DNA of 64,000 nt from Leptospira stimsonii (GTDB taxonomy: Bacteria; Spirochaetota; Leptospiria; Leptospirales; Leptospiraceae). Of the stretch, positions 56,830 to 64,000 are shown piece by piece. Each line of letters begins with the position of its first letter. Positions within the stretch are counted from its first letter, which is position 1. The stretch spans positions 817,001-881,000 of the forward strand of contig NZ_QHCS01000002.1 in NCBI RefSeq assembly GCF_003545875.1, in the 5' to 3' direction. The translations under genes were made by a program, and so were the position numbers. The notes below the pieces were generated by a model that saw nothing but the letters and a program-made list of their open reading frames with translations, was not told the origin of the DNA and made no database searches.

Positions 56830-57876
56830 ATGCAAGACATAATTGCCAAACTCAAAGCAAAGGAATCGAGACCGCTTCTAATGATCACCGCACTCTTTCT
56901 ACTTTATATCGCAGTCACTTCTCCTTTGGTCGTTTCCTACTTCTCTCCGGACGGCGTTGCCGAGATCAACGGAAGGACATACACCATCAAGGACGTGGAA
57001 AAGGAAAATCCGAAGATTGCTCGTAAATTTCATTCGGAGACCAACGACCGTTTGTATCGAGTGCTTTCCGAGTTTGCGAGTAAGAAGGTTGTTGCTTTAG
57101 CCGCAAAAGAGCGTAACGTTTCGGAGAAGGATCTCATGGAACCTTCCGTTCAAGAACCGACTCTCGCAGAGATGCGCGAGATCTACGAGCAATATAAGAA
57201 TTCTCCGGCGCTCAAAGGAAAGTCCTTTGACGCGGTGAAGGCGGAAATTCAGAATCATCTTCTTTCTCAAAAAAAAGAAGAGGCTCGTAACTCAATCTTT
57301 GGAGAACTTCGGAATCAATACAAGATTTCCGTAAAGGTAAAAGAACTTCCTCCGATGAGGGATGATTCGATTCTCGCCGGAAACAATCCTTCCTTAGGTC
57401 CTGAAAAAGCGAAGGTCACCGTGATTGAATTTTCCGATTTCGAATGCCCTTATTGCAAACGGAGTCAAGACGTCAACTCTCAACTCAGAGCGAAGTATAA
57501 AGACCAGATTCGTTGGGTTTTTAGAGATTATCCTCTTTCCTTTCACCCAAACGCAATGTTCGCGCATATCGCCGCAAACTGCTCGGCTCCCCAAGGTAAG
57601 TATTGGGAATTTTTCAACGTTCTTTTTCAGAATTCGGGAAATCTTCCAAAAGATCGCGTATTGGATCTGGCAAGAACGACCGGCTTGGATATGAAAGCAT
57701 TTAGCCAGTGCGTGAACGACGCCGCCGTGAGAAAAGAAGTGGAAGCGGACATGGCGGAAGGGGAAAAATACGGTGTCAGCGGAACTCCCGCATTCTTTAT
57801 CAACGGAATTATGGTGGAAGGCGCTCAACCATTGGAAGCGTTTACCAAAGTGATCGATCAAGAACTTAAAAATTAA
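56830..57876 (+). CDS. membrane-anchored DsbA-family thiol oxidoreductase (348 aa)
   Basis: An N-terminal signal anchor (about 18-38) is followed by a helical region (40-175) reminiscent of SurA/PrsA-type N-domains (NGRTYTIKDVEKENP), then a DsbA-like thioredoxin domain (about 180-345). The active site is CPYC in SDFECPYCKRSQ and the cis-Pro is in SGTPAFFING. It probably forms or isomerises disulfides in the periplasm. It precedes mdh by 27 bp. Confidence 0.92.
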   Translation: MQDIIAKLKAKESRPLLMITALFLLYIAVTSPLVVSYFSPDGVAEINGRTYTIKDVEKENPKIARKFHSETNDRLYRVLSEFASKKVVALAAKERNVSEKDLMEPSVQEPTLAEMREIYEQYKNSPALKGKSFDAVKAEIQNHLLSQKKEEARNSIFGELRNQYKISVKVKELPPMRDDSILAGNNPSLGPEKAKVTVIEFSDFECPYCKRSQDVNSQLRAKYKDQIRWVFRDYPLSFHPNAMFAHIAANCSAPQGKYWEFFNVLFQNSGNLPKDRVLDLARTTGLDMKAFSQCVNDAAVRKEVEADMAEGEKYGVSGTPAFFINGIMVEGAQPLEAFTKVIDQELKN

Positions 57877-57903
57877 AATCAAAAACTTAGGAGTCGGCCA
57901 AAT

Positions 57904-58884
<981 letters not shown>

Positions 58885-58908
58885 CTTTAGTCGAGAGGCT
58901 TTCAGAAT

Positions 58909-60032
<1,124 letters not shown>

Positions 60033-60033
<1 letters not shown>

Positions 60034-60698
60034 TGTCTGTTTTTATTTCAGCAACGGGAACGGATGTAGGAAAGAGTTTTCTGAGTTCTTTGATTCTCGC
60101 TAAATACGGGGAGGAGCTTGGACTCAAATATTTCAAACCGATTCAGACCGGAGAAGAAAGCGATCGCGCTTCCGTGATGGATCTTTCGGGTTTGGATGAA
60201 AGTAGATTCTTAAAAAACTATTATGCTTTTGCCTTTGCGGGCTCTCCCCATTACGCGGCAGAATTAGAAGGAACCGAAATCGATACAGACGAATTGGCGC
60301 GACATCTTTTTAGCATTCGGGAAGAGAAGCTCATCGTGGAAGGAGCGGGTGGGCTTTTGGTTCCATTGACTAGAAAGACCCTTACAATCGATGTTGTTCG
60401 ACAATCCGAAATTCCTTTGATATTAACCGCTCCAGTTTCCCTAGGTGCAATCAACCAGACCCTTCTCTCTCTGGAAGCGATTCAAAAAAGGAATCTCGCC
60501 TTCAAAGGAATTTTTTTTATCGGAACCCCCGATAAAACCACGGAAGACAATATAAGAACCATCCTCGAATGGAGCGGAGTCCCTATGTTGGGATTTTTTT
60601 TCTTTCATACGAAGGAAAGACTGAGTCGGGAAGAATTTCGAAAAGAATGTTTCCTTCGATTTGACCCGGATTCTATCTTGAAGGAAGCGATTCAATGA
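60033..60698 (+). CDS. bioD: dethiobiotin synthetase
   Basis: BioD closes the ureido ring of dethiobiotin with CO2 and ATP. The P-loop SATGTDVGKSF is at the N-terminus, followed by KPIQTG and VEGAGGLLVPL. I place the start at ATG 60033, inside the bioF stop (TGATG) and after a GGAG; a frame back to 59967 lies within bioF. Length 221 aa is normal. It overlaps bioA by ATGA. Confidence 0.96.
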
Positions 60699-61996
60699 TC
60701 TGGTATCCTTACACTCTTCAATACGAATCGGACCGCCCTTTGAAGATCGTACGAGCAGAAAAAGAATTTCTCTACGACGAAGACGGAAATTCTTATATCG
60801 ATGCGATTTCCTCTTGGTGGGTCAGCATCCACGGTCACAATCATCCGAAGATCATACAAGCGATGAAGGATCAACTCGATCGATTGGATCACGTTTTACT
60901 TGCCGGTTTTACTCACGATCCGGCAGAAGATCTCGCGAGAGAACTACTGCACGTAACGGAAGGATTGTTTCACAGAGTGCTTTATTCCGATAACGGATCG
61001 ACCGCGGTAGAGATTATGATCAAACTCGCATATCAGTATTTTCAAAATTGTGGAGAATCAAACCGAAACATATTCCTAAAATGGAATGTGTCGTATCATG
61101 GAGATACGATCGGAACGATGAGCGTGGGAGGAGATTCTCTTTTTAATCGGGTTTTTTCCGGGCTACTTTTTCCAACTCAGGAGTTTCCGAGTCCGAATTG
61201 TAGCTTTTGTCCGGTTGGGAAAAAACCGGGTTCTTGCAAAACGGAATGTGTGGACGAAATCGAAACGTTCTTTGAAAAAAATCCGAAGCGGGTCGCCGGG
61301 ATCGTAATCGAACCTTTGATTCTCGGATCCGGAGGAATGATCTTTTACAAAGAAGAAGTCCTACAACGACTGGAAAGAATTTCTGAAAAATACGGAGCCC
61401 TTTTGTTAGTCGACGAGGTCTTTACCGGCTTTGGGAGAACGGGTTCCTTTTTTGCATACCAAAGGGCAAAGATAAAACCGGACCTAATTGCTATGGCAAA
61501 AGGACTCAGTGGAGGCGCGGCTCCGATTGCGGTCACCCTGGCCTCGAAAAAAATTCATTCCGCCTTCGAAAGGCCGGAACCAGAAAAGGCATTTTATCAC
61601 GGGCATACGATGACCGGAAATCCGGTTGCTTGTGCGGCGGCCCTCGTTTCCACAAAGCTGATGTTTGTAGAAAGTCGTTTGGAACAAGTAGCCAGCTTGG
61701 AAAAAAAACTCAAGGTTGGCCTAAGGAAGATTCAGGAAGAATTTCCGAAACGGATTCGGGATCTCCGAGTGATGGGAGCTGTTGGAGTTTTAGAATTGGA
61801 AGTGGGCAAGGAGAGCGGATATACGTATCCTGGAAATAAAATTCTAAAGAAGAAATTTTTGGAGAAGGGGGTTCTTCTTCGACCGCTCGGCAATGTGGTC
61901 TATCTCACTCCACCGTATGTGATATCCGATTCTTCTTTGGAAAAGATTTTCAGAGCGATCCGCGAGACCTTGGTCGAAATTTATTCGGGGAATTAG
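60695..61996 (+). CDS. bioA: adenosylmethionine-8-amino-7-oxononanoate aminotransferase
   Basis: BioA transaminates KAPA to DAPA with SAM as amino donor. The N-terminal IWYPYT with the W-x-P-(Y/F) motif and SWWVSIHGHNHP, the DEVFTGFGRTG aspartate and the PLP lysine in AMAKGLSGGAAP are present. A cysteine-rich insertion with Cys169, Cys172, Cys181 and Cys185 (CxxC-x8-CxxxC) interrupts the middle. 433 aa. It overlaps bioD and is followed by bioB after 40 bp. Confidence 0.96.
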   Translation: MIWYPYTLQYESDRPLKIVRAEKEFLYDEDGNSYIDAISSWWVSIHGHNHPKIIQAMKDQLDRLDHVLLAGFTHDPAEDLARELLHVTEGLFHRVLYSDNGSTAVEIMIKLAYQYFQNCGESNRNIFLKWNVSYHGDTIGTMSVGGDSLFNRVFSGLLFPTQEFPSPNCSFCPVGKKPGSCKTECVDEIETFFEKNPKRVAGIVIEPLILGSGGMIFYKEEVLQRLERISEKYGALLLVDEVFTGFGRTGSFFAYQRAKIKPDLIAMAKGLSGGAAPIAVTLASKKIHSAFERPEPEKAFYHGHTMTGNPVACAAALVSTKLMFVESRLEQVASLEKKLKVGLRKIQEEFPKRIRDLRVMGAVGVLELEVGKESGYTYPGNKILKKKFLEKGVLLRPLGNVVYLTPPYVISDSSLEKIFRAIRETLVEIYSGN

Positions 61997-62036
61997 ACTT
62001 TTCAAGAAAACTCCTCCCCTCGAACCTGTCTGAAGA

Positions 62037-63110
62037 ATGTCTGCAACACTCAACACTGCCGAAAAAATATTCTCCGAAGTTCCAAGCGTAATCACCAAAG
62101 AAGAGGCTCTGGAAATTCTGGATGGGACCCTTTCCCTGACGAGCTGTCTTGATAGAGCGTTTCAAGAAAGAAATCGCTATTACGGAAACAAGGTTCGTAT
62201 TCATATCTTAGATAATATCAAAAACGGTCATTGCCCGGAAGACTGCGGTTACTGCGCTCAAAGAAAGAATGCAAATTCCGGGGTACAGGAATATCCGATG
62301 AAATCCGAAACCGAAATCTACGAAGATGCGGTGAAGGCGAAGGAGAATGGGGCGTACCGTTTTTGTATGGTGACTTCCGGTACCGGGCCGAATCGACCGA
62401 CGACCGAAAAACTCGCTTCCACCATACGAAAAATCACGGACGATTTGGGTTTAAAAGTTTGTCTCTCTGCGGGGCTTTTGGACGAAGACAAGGCGCAACT
62501 CTTAAAAGCGGCCGGTCTCGATCGTTACAATCATAATCTCAATACCTCACAAAATCACTATCCTGAAATTTGCGACACGCATACATACGCACAAAGAGCG
62601 GAAACGCTTGGTTCCGTTTCCAAAGCCGGAATCGGGATGTGTAGCGGTGTGATCGTAGGAATGGGAGAAACACTACGCGACCTCGTCGACGTTGCGTTTG
62701 AACTCAAATCATTCCGTGTAATTTCGATCCCTGTGAATTTTTTCATTCCCGTAAAAGGTCACGCGATCAAAAATCCGAGCGTTCTCACACCGGAACTTTG
62801 TGTAAGAATTCTTTGTCTCTTCCGTTTGGTAAATCCGGATTCCGAAATCCGAATCGCGGCGGGAAGAGAAGGACATCTCAGGAGTCTATCGGCAACCGCG
62901 CTTTTTGCCGCGAATTCTTTGTTTTCCTCCGGTTATTTAAACGTAAAAGGATCGGATATGGTGGAAACGATCGGGATGATTCGGGACGCTGGATTTGTCC
63001 CGGAACTTGCCGACGGCGGAGTTCTGCCCGAAGATTCCGAAATGGAAGCTCTCTATTCGGAAAAAAATTTCCCGGAATTGTATAAATTTAAGAAATCTCT
63101 AAAGTCATAA
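62037..63110 (+). CDS. bioB: biotin synthase
   Basis: This radical-SAM enzyme inserts sulfur into dethiobiotin. The SAM-cluster cysteines are Cys66, Cys70 and Cys73 (GHCPEDCGYCAQ). The YNHNLNTS block and the C-terminal SGYLNVKGSDMVETIGMI region match BioB. 357 aa. It is the last gene of the bioFDAB run; no T-rich hairpin is obvious directly after it. Confidence 0.97.
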   Translation: MSATLNTAEKIFSEVPSVITKEEALEILDGTLSLTSCLDRAFQERNRYYGNKVRIHILDNIKNGHCPEDCGYCAQRKNANSGVQEYPMKSETEIYEDAVKAKENGAYRFCMVTSGTGPNRPTTEKLASTIRKITDDLGLKVCLSAGLLDEDKAQLLKAAGLDRYNHNLNTSQNHYPEICDTHTYAQRAETLGSVSKAGIGMCSGVIVGMGETLRDLVDVAFELKSFRVISIPVNFFIPVKGHAIKNPSVLTPELCVRILCLFRLVNPDSEIRIAAGREGHLRSLSATALFAANSLFSSGYLNVKGSDMVETIGMIRDAGFVPELADGGVLPEDSEMEALYSEKNFPELYKFKKSLKS

Positions 63111-63484
<374 letters not shown>

Positions 63485-63661
63485 ATGAAATATAAAATAG
63501 AAATCAATAAGCTGAAGAACGGTTACATAGAAGCTAAGCTCATTGATACTGCTTCTAACAATCCGATTGAGTTTAGAATTTGCGATTCAGAAGATTATCT
63601 CCAAGCTCAAATCGCAGATTGGCACAAACGTTTTCACATGAAAGAACCTCAGGAGCAGTGA
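63485..63661 (+). CDS. small conserved-looking hypothetical protein (58 aa)
   Basis: A short frame starting MKYKIEINKLKNGYIEAKL, with strand-like alternation and an ending WHKRFHMKEPQEQ. GGAG lies 7 bases before the ATG. No domain recognised. It precedes the SGNH lipoprotein gene by 7 bp and supplies its AGGAG ribosome site within its last codons. It is real by spacing and ribosome site, but evidence is limited. Confidence 0.6.
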   Translation: MKYKIEINKLKNGYIEAKLIDTASNNPIEFRICDSEDYLQAQIADWHKRFHMKEPQEQ

Positions 63662-63668
63662 TAGATCT

Positions 63669-64000
63669 TTGGTAAGGTATCTCTTTACTTTTTCCTTGCT
63701 CTTTCTTTTCACTTCCTGCTCCGTCCTGACTAAAAAATCATATACAGATTACTCCAGTTCCAACTTTGAATGTTGGTCTGGGGCCGGGTATCGTTCCTCG
63801 GAGAAATTCGAACAATACTACTCCCTTTGGAAAACGATGCGAGGATTGTATCGTGAAGAAAATCAAAGAATCAAAACTGCGAATGTAGTATTCGTCGGAA
63901 ATTCTTTGATCCAATTGTTTCCGAGCGAGTTGATGGGAAAAGAATTTCCGGGGGCGGTAAATCGTGGAATCGGTGGAGATCTCACCGAACTCCTCCTGCA
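63669..64000 (+). CDS. SGNH/GDSL-type lipoprotein hydrolase, N-terminal part (TTG start, cut by window end)
   Basis: The frame opens with TTG at 63669, 13 bases after AGGAG, and gives a lipoprotein signal with Cys17 in LFTSC. About 60 residues later comes block I of SGNH hydrolases in the form VVFVGNSLIQLFP (Asn in place of Asp, as in many members) and the block II-like NRGIGGD. The remaining catalytic Ser-His partners lie beyond the right edge. Probable esterase or acyl transfer protein facing the periplasm. Confidence 0.8.
   Translation, partial: MVRYLFTFSLLFLFTSCSVLTKKSYTDYSSSNFECWSGAGYRSSEKFEQYYSLWKTMRGLYREENQRIKTANVVFVGNSLIQLFPSELMGKEFPGAVNRGIGGDLTELLL

Overview
The window reads as chromosome of a spirochaete, most probably Leptospira. 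Pointers are a class of short relaxed-lipobox lipoproteins, a SemiSWEET close to the Leptospira type, a FliM with the EIDALL tail, a FecR-type lipoprotein, the GMP synthase form with an enlarged C-terminal domain, and leuCD and a bioFDAB operon as free-standing loci. Base composition looks like the low forties in % G+C (judged by eye, not computed), which would fit a pathogen-clade species with higher G+C than L. interrogans. No phage, IS element, CRISPR array or rRNA operon is visible. The region is core chromosome with a few short intergenic repeats.

Layout. 1-3.1 kb: end of a cyclophilin, two unknown proteins and fliM, facing a ferredoxin across a bidirectional terminator. 3.9-9.97 kb: FecR lipoprotein, a dispersed repeat, SemiSWEET and queF, guaA, then a minus-strand operon of two PPOX-like flavin-fold proteins and a GAF-adenylyl cyclase. 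10.3-17.7 kb: a DUF4505 protein, tRNA-Cys and tRNA-Leu, then a surface-polysaccharide block (O-antigen ligase-like protein, WaaE-like glycosyltransferase, gmhA) with an ABC ATPase and an FHA protein. 17.9-22.8 kb: leuCD, an unusual cysteine-synthase-fold enzyme and a UPF1/IGHMBP2-like helicase. 23.5-28.6 kb: an NrsF-type anti-sigma factor divergent from its ECF sigma factor, followed by a FemAB/GNAT-fold transferase overlapping clpS and clpA.

28.6-38.5 kb is a glutathione neighbourhood. Ggt, GshA and a GshF-like ATP-grasp ligase lie on the plus strand. They meet a minus-strand series of STAS protein, glyoxalase II, a mycothione-reductase-like flavoprotein, an ABC exporter, two BolA-type proteins, a monothiol CGFS glutaredoxin and a CPYC glutaredoxin. 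38.7-52.9 kb: metallo-hydrolase, glpK, a FliG-like unknown protein, a membrane SpoIIE phosphatase with neighbours, MBOAT acyltransferase, SppA, aldose epimerase, bacterial XPB helicase, AspC-type aminotransferase and a hydrolase. 52.8-63.1 kb: symporter, thrB, two small unknown proteins, DsbA-like protein, mdh and bioFDAB. The window ends in an SGNH lipoprotein.

Observations most worth following: (1) a FemAB-like acyl/aminoacyl-transferase fused by ATGA overlaps to clpS-clpA, a candidate N-degron tagging enzyme; (2) the glutathione island with a split GshF and a candidate non-Gor disulfide reductase; (3) gloB and bioF, which lack ATG, GTG or TTG where translation must begin and both have a CTG at Shine-Dalgarno distance, with that of bioF inside a hairpin; (4) a terminator/antiterminator-like leader in front of the 38.7 kb metallo-hydrolase; (5) two inverted copies of a ~155-bp repeat with conserved architecture; (6) two unknown proteins carrying FliG C-domain-like segments.
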